Below are positions 32,102-37,691 of a stretch of 37,946 nucleotides of DNA, piece after piece (position 1 is the first letter of the stretch; every line of letters starts with the position of its first letter). Position numbers and translations under genes: made by a program. The notes under the pieces are model-generated. The model had not been told where the DNA came from and made no database searches. It worked only from the letters and a program-made list of their open reading frames with translations. Source of the DNA: a virus; IMG/VR virus record IMGVR_UViG_3300045733_000307, positions 1 to 37,946 of that record. One strand, written 5' to 3'.

Positions 32102-32208
32102 CAATCCTCACCATAAAACCTAACCCGCCTGATGCGGTCTATCTTGCGATCAAGCCGTCTGATTTGCCAACGGTTGTAAATGTTATAGAGCCTGCGGAGC
32201 CAGTTCAT
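32101..32208 (-). CDS. Basic 35-aa leader-type protein
   Basis: MNWLRRLYNIYNRWQIRRLD and onward, ending VRFYGED. Very basic and Arg-rich (12 Arg/Lys of 35). A good GAGGTGG site lies just before it, and its stop overlaps the primase start, so it couples primase translation to the attenuator-like leader upstream. It could bind nucleic acid or just act as a translational lead-in. Confidence 0.7.
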   Translation of the reverse strand: MNWLRRLYNIYNRWQIRRLDRKIDRIRRVRFYGED

Positions 32209-32218
32209 AACCACCTCG

Positions 32219-32342
32219 TTAAATAAAAAAACTGCTTTCGGCTGGTGGTTGGTTGGCAGGGGCGTGAGTAGCCCGACCATCCACCATGCGAAAACAGTTT
32301 TTTCTCACTCACGCGGCGCTGCCAACGCCAGGCTTTCAACCT
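32219..32342 (-). ncRNA. Attenuator-like leader of the primase operon
   Basis: Promoter 32349-32377 should start RNA near 32342. State 1: GTTGGCAG (32326-32319) pairs with CTGCCAAC (32259-32252), and GCGTGAGT (32314-32307) with ACTCACGC (32269-32262). State 2: 32303-32289 pairs with 32240-32226 over 15 bp (one G-U), extended by TGGTGG/CCACCA, and runs into T7, a terminator. The arms alternate in order along the RNA, so the states cross and exclude each other. Either an attenuator or a pseudoknotted RNA of about 120 nt. Confidence 0.65.
32225..32303 (-). terminator. Terminator hairpin in the primase leader
   Basis: A-tract/T-tract stem of 15 bp plus a 6-bp extension, with a large loop (32249-32280) that contains the competing arms, ending in T7 (32231-32225) then ATTT on the minus strand. 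Confidence 0.7.
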
Positions 32343-32348
32343 GCTCTT

Positions 32349-32377
32349 ATTATACCCGATATCACCCCAATTTTCAA
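32349..32377 (-). promoter_or_regulatory. Near-consensus promoter of the primase operon
   Basis: Minus strand TTGAAA (32372-32377), 17 bp, perfect TATAAT (32349-32354). Confidence 0.88.
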
Positions 32378-32380
32378 GAT

Positions 32381-32413
32381 GCCCGCCGTCGTCGGATCGG
32401 GGCGGCGGCGGGC
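32381..32413 (-). terminator. GC-rich hairpin after the upstream gene, possible weak terminator
   Basis: GCCCGCCG (32381-32388) and CGGCGGGC (32406-32413) pair perfectly. On the minus strand it is followed by ATCTTG, with no true T-run. It separates the upstream operon from the primase promoter. Confidence 0.45.
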
Positions 32414-32437
32414 AGACGAACGCCCTATTGGGCGGTG

Positions 32438-32818
32438 TTACAAATCTTTCCAGGCGAGGACCTTTAAGCACTTATTGTAAAAAGTATTGCGCTTGCCATA
32501 ATTAAACCAATCGCTCGTATATTCTCCATGCCAGCCCTTGCGCTCCTTGCCGCTATTGAGCAGGATGCGCACATCGCGGCTAGAGGACGGCGGCACACTC
32601 GCGGGCGTCCAGCCTTCGGGGATGGTCGGCGCTTCGGGCTTCTCGGTCTGCGGCTCCGGGCGATTTATCAGGGCGGCGATAACTCCGCGGTCAAGCCAAA
32701 GTGTGAATGTGCCGGACAGGGTAATAAACTCCATTGCGTACTTAATATTTTCTGCGCCGGGATCAAATGCCGCGATTTTCGCGGCGACCAAAATCCTATC
32801 TCCAACTTTGTATTCCAT
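32438..32818 (-). CDS. Hypothetical early protein, DUF551-like end
   Basis: 126 aa. The N-terminal 55 residues are a small beta domain (VGDRILVAAKIAAFD). After a Pro-rich linker, GWTPASVPPSSSRDVRILL ... CLKVLAWKDL recalls the DUF551 pattern. The upstream stop lies 2 nt away. Function unknown. Confidence 0.7.
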   Translation of the reverse strand: MEYKVGDRILVAAKIAAFDPGAENIKYAMEFITLSGTFTLWLDRGVIAALINRPEPQTEKPEAPTIPEGWTPASVPPSSSRDVRILLNSGKERKGWHGEYTSDWFNYGKRNTFYNKCLKVLAWKDL

Positions 32819-32820
32819 GT

Positions 32821-33279
32821 CTAAAACTCCAATTCTTTCAATCTGTCATCGGTGTTTTCAGGACCGGGCTCGATCTTTCCCGGATCGGAGGCTTGATACT
32901 GCTCATCTTGCCAGATGTTGTAATCCTCAAACACAGACCGCGGGAAAACCATTTGCATCGTTTCCCGGTCTCTAATCGTCCACATCCAGGCTTCTCGTTC
33001 AGCGGTCAGAGCGTCCCGCCGCAATTCCTCAGCCGCCAGGTTGTGCTCAATCGTTTGGCGCTGGATTTCATAGCCATACAGTTGACCGTCGTTTCCTTTG
33101 GCGATCATTTCAGCGGCCTTGCGTTCGTCGGCGTTTTTCCCAGGCCAGCCCCCTTCAGGGACCATTTGCAACTCGTAGGCCTTGCGGTCGCGCTCAACCA
33201 TTTGCAACTTCTCGCGGTAATCCATGCGAGATACGGCCACATCATTCAATTCTTTTGCAATTTCGAATAGTCGGTTCAT
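32821..33279 (-). CDS. Helical early protein, 152 aa
   Basis: MNRLFEIAKELNDVAVSRMD and onward. Mostly charged helices with coiled-coil stretches (YEIQRQTIEHNLAAEELRRD), and a Pro/Glu-rich end. It shares 1 nt with its upstream neighbour's stop. No family recognised. Confidence 0.75.
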   Translation of the reverse strand: MNRLFEIAKELNDVAVSRMDYREKLQMVERDRKAYELQMVPEGGWPGKNADERKAAEMIAKGNDGQLYGYEIQRQTIEHNLAAEELRRDALTAEREAWMWTIRDRETMQMVFPRSVFEDYNIWQDEQYQASDPGKIEPGPENTDDRLKELEF

Positions 33280-33470
33280 TACTTCACTCCCTCCAACACG
33301 GTCGGCGCCTGCCCAATCGGGCGGCAGCCATCGGCAATCGTCCAGCGCGTTTCAGCGCCGGGGTAAACCTTGCGGCAAATGTCGCTCATGCCACTGGCGA
33401 ACACGAAGCCCAGTAGCGTCGTCAAGATGACGACAAGGAGCAAGATTATTAGCCGGTCGCGCGGGCTCAT
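33279..33470 (-). CDS. Small membrane or exported protein, 63 aa
   Basis: A basic N-terminus (MSPRDR), a hydrophobic helix (residues 7-26, IILLLVVILTTLLGFVFASG), then a soluble part with two Cys. N-in/C-out topology or a signal peptide are both possible. Function unknown. Starts inside a 22-bp repeat (33467-33488). Confidence 0.65.
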   Translation of the reverse strand: MSPRDRLIILLLVVILTTLLGFVFASGMSDICRKVYPGAETRWTIADGCRPIGQAPTVLEGVK

Positions 33471-33488
33471 TCGGCGGCCTCTGCTTTG
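33467..33488. repeat. 22-bp direct repeat, copy 1 (gene junction)
   Basis: Identical to 33727-33748. Encodes KAEAAE, the stop, the overlapping next start and a GAGG ribosome site. Confidence 0.85.
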
Positions 33489-33730
33489 TTGTTCAGCCTC
33501 ACGTATTTTGAGAACATGCGGGTGCTGATGACTTTCTCAATCGGCGAAGCGTGCCGCGGAAAGCGGTTATCCGAGAAGTCGACCGCGGCGGGCAAATGGG
33601 CGTCTGCCAGGTTGACAAGTTCTTCGGTGGTCGTTGCCGCGAACAGCACAGGGCCGATAGTTTGAATAGTGCTCAGGTACATAATTTTTCGACCGGCGGG
33701 GCTGGCAAAGAAGACGTAGATTGTTTTCAT
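33467..33730 (-). CDS. Hypothetical protein, 87 aa, ends KAEAAE
   Basis: MKTIYVFFASPAGRKIMYLS and onward, with TTTEELVNLADAHLPAA. The C-terminus is identical to that of the next upstream gene (KAEAAE) because of a 22-bp repeat spanning both gene junctions. ATGA overlaps on both sides. No family recognised. Confidence 0.7.
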   Translation of the reverse strand: MKTIYVFFASPAGRKIMYLSTIQTIGPVLFAATTTEELVNLADAHLPAAVDFSDNRFPRHASPIEKVISTRMFSKYVRLNNKAEAAE

Positions 33731-33748
33731 TCGGCGGCCTCTGCTTTG
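33727..33748. repeat. 22-bp direct repeat, copy 2 (gene junction)
   Basis: Identical to 33467-33488 and placed at the equivalent junction one gene upstream. Confidence 0.85.
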
Positions 33749-34014
33749 ACGATGGCGGCTTCGACAATTTCGCGGGTTAATTTCACGTGCTCGTTCAACG
33801 GATCGAGGTTTTGGATTGCCAGAAGCGCAGCCTGACAGGCAAACAGCAGATCATGTACGCTGGCGATAAGACAGGCGTTGGCTACATGTTCACTAATTTC
33901 CCGGTCACAGTTGTCAAATCCAGGCCACGAAACAATAGGGACGCTACCCGGTCCGTCTACCTGAATTACTTTATTTTTGTGAAATACCTTCCAGGGTCCT
34001 GGAGTTGCTCTCAT
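33727..34014 (-). CDS. Conserved small phage protein, ATPGPW type, ends KAEAAE
   Basis: 95 aa. ATPGPWKVF at the N-terminus and NACLIASVHDLLFACQAALLAI in the middle are the hallmarks of a common phage early-gene protein of unknown function. Start follows GGAAGGGAACT. A hairpin (34029-34050) lies just upstream of the ribosome site. Confidence 0.75.
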   Translation of the reverse strand: MRATPGPWKVFHKNKVIQVDGPGSVPIVSWPGFDNCDREISEHVANACLIASVHDLLFACQAALLAIQNLDPLNEHVKLTREIVEAAIVKAEAAE

Positions 34015-34028
34015 AGTTCCCTTCCTTT

Positions 34029-34050
34029 CCCCGGCCCTTACGAGCCGGGG
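34029..34050 (-). promoter_or_regulatory. Hairpin before the ribosome site of the 33727-34014 gene
   Basis: CCCCGGC (34029-34035) and GCCGGGG (34044-34050) form a 7-bp stem with an 8-nt loop in the 90-bp gap after the 34104-35174 gene. No T-run; it may protect or process the mRNA. Confidence 0.5.
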
Positions 34051-34103
34051 TGATTACCTGAATGTCCGCCGCGCTCTGACCACGCCAGGCGGGCGGGAGC
34101 TGA

Positions 34104-35174
34104 TTACTTCGGCGCGTTCGCGGGCGCCTGGATGACGTTGATTGCCGTCAGCTTGCGGATGTAGTCCGCTTTGACTTCGGGGGTCATGCCATTGGCGGTA
34201 ATTTTCGCTTCGATCGCTTGACGCATCTTTTCGAGACCGATAACGGGCATGTCGCCGTATTTCTGGTGCTGTGAGGTCTCGACCGCTTGGGCTTCGGCCA
34301 GGGTCATGGGAGCGGAAACGGGCGCTGGTTCAAATTCTCCCGGCGTGGTGGTGACTTCTGGATCTGTCGGGCGATGACTTTGCTTTGGGGCCTCATCAAC
34401 AATCGGGCGATCTGTGTAATCGTCAATGTCCTGGGTAAAATAATCACTGATGTTAGTAGCGATCAGGACCGCAGCCACAAGCGCCCGTTTTTGAGCCATC
34501 TTGAGGATGGTATTTACCTGCTCGGCCATATCGTCATTGGGGATGCAGTACAAGGTAGAGTCTATTTCTACCGCGTCCATCTCTTTTCCGTTCTTTGTCT
34601 TGCGTTTGACATTGGCAGCCGTACCATTCACAACCGCGTCTTTGAACTGCTGCCAGTAAGCGGCTGGCTTTCCGTATTGTCCGGTAGTTTCGGCCTTGTC
34701 AAGCGCAAATGAAAATTCGGAAACGCGCCCGCCGCGGATCTTCAGCTTTGATTTATCCAGATGTGTAGGGACATCATTTTCTTGTACCCACCGATAGCGG
34801 TATTTCTTTTCCCAGGAATTGCAAGAGCCATCCGCAGATCCAATTCTTTTTATTCCACGAAAGAGGATGCACCGTTGGCGGTAATAGAAAAACTGTTCCC
34901 CGCCGTGATTTGAGCCTGTCCAATCTTCAACCGTTTCAACGTCCTCGAAGATGGGAGCCAGGCCAAAGAAAGATGTCATTTTTTCGGCCCCTGCTTTAAA
35001 AAGGGCTGGCTTGTCGCCCGCGCCTGGGATCTTGCCAAAATCGACCCCCTCAGCTAAAACATGGGTGATGAAGTCTTTCTTGGCCTGATATGTGCCGATC
35101 ATCGTATTCAACGGTGCGGCCGGCACAAGAAAGTCATCACCGTAGCTCAACACAATTGCGTTTGTATCACTCAT
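34104..35174 (-). CDS. Conserved phage protein, possible ssDNA recombination/annealing role
   Basis: 356 aa. It has the pattern VLAEGVDFGKIPGAGDKPAL, FKAGAEKMTSFFGLAP, GSCNSWEKKYRYRW and VNTILKMAQKRALVAAVLIA with FTQDIDD, which I recognise as a widespread mobile-element/phage family of unknown function. The MAQKRALVAA-LIAT segment recalls Erf/RecT-like annealing proteins, but this is a weak resemblance. The zinc-finger insert I expect in relatives is absent. The C-terminal 90 residues are a Pro-rich linker plus a helical end. Start follows AAAAGGATG. Confidence 0.75.
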   Translation of the reverse strand: MSDTNAIVLSYGDDFLVPAAPLNTMIGTYQAKKDFITHVLAEGVDFGKIPGAGDKPALFKAGAEKMTSFFGLAPIFEDVETVEDWTGSNHGGEQFFYYRQRCILFRGIKRIGSADGSCNSWEKKYRYRWVQENDVPTHLDKSKLKIRGGRVSEFSFALDKAETTGQYGKPAAYWQQFKDAVVNGTAANVKRKTKNGKEMDAVEIDSTLYCIPNDDMAEQVNTILKMAQKRALVAAVLIATNISDYFTQDIDDYTDRPIVDEAPKQSHRPTDPEVTTTPGEFEPAPVSAPMTLAEAQAVETSQHQKYGDMPVIGLEKMRQAIEAKITANGMTPEVKADYIRKLTAINVIQAPANAPK

Positions 35175-35216
35175 AATGATTTCATCCTTTTCTGATAAAA
35201 TACAAATTCAGATTGA

Positions 35217-35747
35217 TTACGCCGGTACGTATCCGGTGATTGTCGAGAGGGCGGTGATAAACTCAGCCAATGCCTGGTCGCGCACCTTCTTGTACTCAGC
35301 CCATGCCTGGTCGCGCACCTTCTCGTACTCAGCCCATGCCTGGACGTGCACCTTCTTGTACTCAGCCAATGCCTGGTCGCGCACCTTCTTGTACTCAGCC
35401 AATGCCTGGTCGCGCACCTTCTTGTACTCAGCCAATGCCTGGTCGCGCACCTTATCGTACTCAGCCCATGCCGGGGAGATGCGAAGTAAAACCTTCTTTG
35501 CGCTCTCCTCGTGTTCTTCCGTTACCCATGCGGGGAGCGTATCTTCCTCGTCCCACTCGAAACTTTCTTCCGTCCATTCCGGAAACTGAAAGCGGATGAA
35601 TGGCCGGTTGAACTGGTCTTCGTTGTCTGCCATTTTTAGCCGCTCTAACAATTGCGAGTGGCTACAATCGCCATTTCTGTCAGGTTCGCAAAACAACCCC
35701 CGACCGTCTTTAGTTACTATTCCTCCAAATCCAGAGCACATATTCAT
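35217..35747 (-). CDS. Protein with hendecad coiled-coil repeats, 176 aa
   Basis: Start taken at the ATG at 35747 (MNMCSGFGG) with GGAAAGG upstream; a TTG at 35759 is less likely. Residues 1-85 form a globular, acidic domain with Cys residues. The C-terminal half is six 11-residue repeats of EYKKVRDQALA type, encoded by 33-bp tandem repeats, ending in a short tail (TTGYVPA-like). Eleven-residue periodicity predicts a straight coiled coil. Function unknown. Early gene near the start of the leftward operon. Confidence 0.75.
   Translation of the reverse strand: MNMCSGFGGIVTKDGRGLFCEPDRNGDCSHSQLLERLKMADNEDQFNRPFIRFQFPEWTEESFEWDEEDTLPAWVTEEHEESAKKVLLRISPAWAEYDKVRDQALAEYKKVRDQALAEYKKVRDQALAEYKKVHVQAWAEYEKVRDQAWAEYKKVRDQALAEFITALSTITGYVPA
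35263..35460. repeat. Six tandem 33-bp repeats
   Basis: Units begin at 35263, 35296, 35329, 35362, 35395 and 35428, with a partial seventh to 35472. Differences are few (AATGCC/CCATGCC, CTTCTTG/CTTCTCG), and the copies at 35362 and 35395 are identical. Repeat number probably varies by slippage. Confidence 0.9.
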
Positions 35748-35774
35748 TTTCCTTTCCAAAAAGTTATGATGACA

Positions 35775-35898
35775 AACTCCCCGGTTTTGGCTATCGCCTG
35801 GTGAGATAGACTAACGCGCCGCTTGGGAGGCTCGATCAGTAATATCTCGCAGGATTACTCCTTTCGTGTAGCTTGTACTCTCGTGGACCGGGGGAGTT
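35775..35898 (-). ncRNA. Structured non-coding stretch before the repeat protein gene
   Basis: No ORF. The ends pair: 35887-35898 with 35775-35785 (ACCGGGGGAGTT with AACTCCCCGGT, one bulged base). Inside, AGTAAT/ATTACT and CTATC/GATAG can form further stems. About 124 nt in size, like the other leaders. No clear promoter directly upstream. Confidence 0.35.
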
Positions 35899-35907
35899 GA
35901 GAGGAAT

Positions 35908-35928
35908 TGAGCGGTAGGGATTTGAACC
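35908..35928 (-). other. tRNA 3'-end-like segment (T-arm)
   Basis: On the minus strand GGGTTCAAATCCC followed by TACCGCTC looks like a tRNA T-arm and acceptor 3' strand. No matching acceptor 5' strand, D-arm or anticodon arm is found upstream, so it is not a complete tRNA gene. It could be a tRNA remnant or an attachment-site core copied from a host tRNA, or chance. Confidence 0.35.
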
Positions 35929-35943
35929 CAATTATGGCGACTG

Positions 35944-36060
35944 TTACGCTCGCTCGTGCCGGTCTTCTCTCCCGGCTGCCATCCCATTGCCGGTGGGATT
36001 GATCGCGTGGCAAATAGGCGGCAGCAGCGTGACCCGCGCCGCCTGAATGTTCGTTGTCAT
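35944..36060 (-). CDS. Possible 38-aa protein
   Basis: MTTNIQAARVTLLPPICHAI and onward, ending REDRHERA. Start follows GAGAGGTTT. No family; support is only the ribosome site and the open frame. Without it, 35748-36190 would be a 443-base stretch with no gene, holding the structured segment and tRNA-like element. Confidence 0.4.
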   Translation of the reverse strand: MTTNIQAARVTLLPPICHAINPTGNGMAAGREDRHERA

Positions 36061-36190
36061 AAACCTCTCACCGGATTGTGGAGGTTGATATTCTTTCGCC
36101 TACCATCGTTTCAGTTGTCCCGATTGGCCCTCGCGTCTTAGTTGCATACGCCGGCGATAGATTGTCAAAGTGCTGGTGTTTCTTAGAAAA

Positions 36191-36436
36191 CTACATCATC
36201 GACGGGTGAGCCAGTTCCCGCTGTTCCTGGTAATACTCAGCATAGGCGGCCATGTCGGCAAGATACGCCTTGCGATATGCGCGGCGTGCCTTTTGCATCT
36301 CGTGGCGAGTATCCAGTTCCGCCGCGATTATCGCGGGGTCCTGCTGCCAGTTGGTGCAGAGTTTCGAGTAAGCTGCAACGTAGGCAATTACTGCCGCATC
36401 CACTGCCTTTCCGAGTTCGTCGAGTTCTGAGTTCAT
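36191..36436 (-). CDS. First leftward early gene, helical protein of 81 aa
   Basis: MNSELDELGKAVDAAVIAYV and onward: all-helical, Ala/Tyr/Glu-rich (RRAYRKAYLADMAAYAEYY). It is first after the strong leftward promoter (36474-36502), with an AGGAGCAAAGAGAA-type site. It may act at takeover or regulation; no family recognised. Confidence 0.7.
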   Translation of the reverse strand: MNSELDELGKAVDAAVIAYVAAYSKLCTNWQQDPAIIAAELDTRHEMQKARRAYRKAYLADMAAYAEYYQEQRELAHPSMM

Positions 36437-36473
36437 TTCTCTTTGCTCCTGTCTGATTTCTGATTACCTACTC

Positions 36474-36502
36474 AGTATAACCGATATGCAAGCAAAATAC
36501 AA
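36474..36502 (-). promoter_or_regulatory. Leftward early promoter
   Basis: Minus strand TTGTAT (36497-36502), 17 bp, TATACT (36474-36479). The -35 lies in the left arm of the 18-bp inverted repeat. Confidence 0.82.
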
Positions 36503-36539
36503 GTAGCAGTTACGATAAATATAACTGCTACTTGTATTT
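36495..36539. promoter_or_regulatory. 18-bp perfect inverted repeat spanning divergent promoters (operator candidate)
   Basis: Arms 36495-36512 and 36522-36539 are exact reverse complements with a 9-nt AT-rich centre; AAGCA (36490-36494) and TGCTT (36541-36545) extend it with one bulged base. Each arm holds the TTGTAT -35 box of one of the two divergent promoters, so one symmetric complex could control both. Confidence 0.88.
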
Positions 36540-36560
36540 ATGCTTAATATATGGTAAACT
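36532..36560 (+). promoter_or_regulatory. Rightward promoter for the RHH operon
   Basis: TTGTAT (36532-36537), 17 bp, TAAACT (36555-36560), then CACGAGGTG and the ATG at 36579. The -10 is weaker than the leftward one. Confidence 0.6.
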
Positions 36561-36578
36561 GAAATCACGAGGTGAAAA

Positions 36579-36773
36579 ATGGAAAATGAAATCAAGTATG
36601 AACTAAAACAGATTTACGGTTTTTCGATGGAGAAAGAAACCATCCATCGTCTGGACGTGATTGCCAAAAAGAATCGGCGTAACCGTTCGGCTCAACTCTC
36701 TTTCATGATTGACCAGGCCTTCAAGATCATCGAGGAAGATAAAGATGCGGACTGGGTCAAGGGGGAGGAATGA
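36579..36773 (+). CDS. Ribbon-helix-helix transcription regulator, 64 aa
   Basis: Residues 12-52 fit an Arc/CopG-type RHH: a short strand (IYGFSMEKETIHRL), helix A (LDVIAKKNRRN), a turn, helix B (SAQLSFMIDQAFKII). RHH dimers bind inverted repeats, and a large one lies 40 bp upstream, so autoregulation and control of the leftward early promoter are likely (inferred). ATGA overlap with the next gene. Confidence 0.8.
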   Translation: MENEIKYELKQIYGFSMEKETIHRLDVIAKKNRRNRSAQLSFMIDQAFKIIEEDKDADWVKGEE

Positions 36774-37090
36774 GCGCAATCACAACGGTTGATGAAAAAG
36801 TGCTGAACGCCTGCCACCGCCTGAACGCCGAAGCCTACGAACAGCAGGTACTGACGAACGGAAAACAGTTGAAACATTTCGTTCCGTGTGCCAAAGCGGA
36901 AATGCTCATGGAGGTGATGCGCAAAGGAAAACACTTCGGCCAGGCCCATGCGAATGCTGGCGCTACTTTATGCGCGTGTCATTCATCCCTCACCGAGGCC
37001 GGGCTTATGGATTACGAATACGATCCGACGTTAAAACTGGCGAATTATGCCCACGATTACAAAACGCTCTATCCGAGGCTGTACAAATGA
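36770..37090 (+). CDS. Hypothetical protein, 106 aa
   Basis: MSAITTVDEKVLNACHRLNA and onward. Helical with scattered Cys (CAKAEM, CACHSS). Translationally coupled to the RHH gene. A winged-helix-like pattern may be present (GKHFGQAHANAGATLCACHS, LTEAGLMDYEYD), which would make it a second regulator, but this is weak. Confidence 0.65.
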   Translation: MSAITTVDEKVLNACHRLNAEAYEQQVLTNGKQLKHFVPCAKAEMLMEVMRKGKHFGQAHANAGATLCACHSSLTEAGLMDYEYDPTLKLANYAHDYKTLYPRLYK

Positions 37091-37296
37091 CGCCGACCGC
37101 AGAGCCAAAACCCATCTATCACATTTCCCCATCCGGCCCATCACTCGCTGATCTTATCGCGCTTGCATTGACCGCGCTGAAGGAGGTTGCGGTGATGGTT
37201 GACTACTGGAACGATCAGCTAATCGTGGTTGGCGAAATGTGCGAAAAGATAAAGGAAAATCCAAAAAACTCCGTTTCCGACATCGAACCTGATTGA
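37087..37296 (+). CDS. Hypothetical protein, 69 aa
   Basis: Start at the ATGA overlap at 37087 (MTPTAEPKPIYHISPSG). An amphipathic to hydrophobic helix (SLADLIALALTALKEVAVMV), then a polar tail. Perhaps membrane-associated. No family recognised. Confidence 0.6.
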   Translation: MTPTAEPKPIYHISPSGPSLADLIALALTALKEVAVMVDYWNDQLIVVGEMCEKIKENPKNSVSDIEPD

Positions 37297-37368
37297 AAGT
37301 CAAGCAGGCGAAAAAATAACCACGTATACATGGATAAATTCTGGCGCAATGCATCAAGGTGATAGGTT

Positions 37369-37617
37369 ATGAGCCTAATATCAAAAACGTCTCCACAGCC
37401 CATGAGCGGGCTTGAGACGAAAAAGTCAAAAAACGAAAAAACGGGGCGGTTTATGTCGTCCGAAGAACCCAGAACTACGGCGCTGACGCTGAGAGTGTCT
37501 GCATATGAGCGTGCTCTTATTGCGGAATGTGCCAAAAATGAATGGATGACTGTTAGCGAATTTATGAGGTGGGCAGCGCTGAGGTTCATCCGGCAAACAA
37601 ATGCAGATAGATCCTGA
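37369..37617 (+). CDS. RHH-like small protein, 82 aa
   Basis: Start follows AAGGTGATAGGTT. Residues about 35-75 (TALTLRVSAYERALIAECAK, WMTVSEFMRWAAL) match the ribbon-helix-helix pattern of MobC/Arc-like proteins. The N-terminal 30 residues are basic and unstructured. A second DNA-binding protein in the same short operon could pair with the operator at 518-534. It ends just before a minus-strand terminator. Confidence 0.7.
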   Translation: MSLISKTSPQPMSGLETKKSKNEKTGRFMSSEEPRTTALTLRVSAYERALIAECAKNEWMTVSEFMRWAALRFIRQTNADRS

Positions 37618-37647
37618 ATTCATCCGCCGCTCCGTGATGGAGCATAT

Positions 37648-37676
37648 AAAAACTCCCCGGTCGTGATGGCCGGGGA
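37648..37676 (-). terminator. Intrinsic terminator for the leftward unit ending at 37692
   Basis: Stem 37654-37662 with 37668-37676 (CCCCGGTC/GGCCGGGG plus T-A, one T-G), 5-nt loop, then AGTTTTT on the minus strand. It also separates the convergent plus-strand operon. Confidence 0.75.
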
Positions 37677-37691
37677 TTGGGAGAGGGGAGG

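Noticed and set aside
33520-33560. CTGATGA, the start of a hammerhead ribozyme core
   Set aside because: No stem II, GAAA and stem III follow in the correct arrangement, and it is antisense to a coding region.
35263-35472. CRISPR-like regular repeats
   Set aside because: The repeats are contiguous with no spacers and encode a coiled coil in frame.
35270-35599. Open plus-strand frame with MPGRAPSCTQP-type repeats
   Set aside because: It is the antisense of the 33-bp repeats in the minus-strand gene 35217-35747 and exists only because 33 is a multiple of 3. The minus-strand gene has the ribosome site and operon context.
35900-36000. Complete tRNA gene
   Set aside because: Only a T-arm/acceptor 3' strand is present. 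The upstream sequence lacks a D-arm, an anticodon loop with U33 and the matching acceptor strand, and is open as a small ORF.
37300-37368. Promoter for the 37369 gene
   Set aside because: TATACA is present but no -35 lies at proper spacing; the gene can be read from the rightward promoter at 36532-36560.
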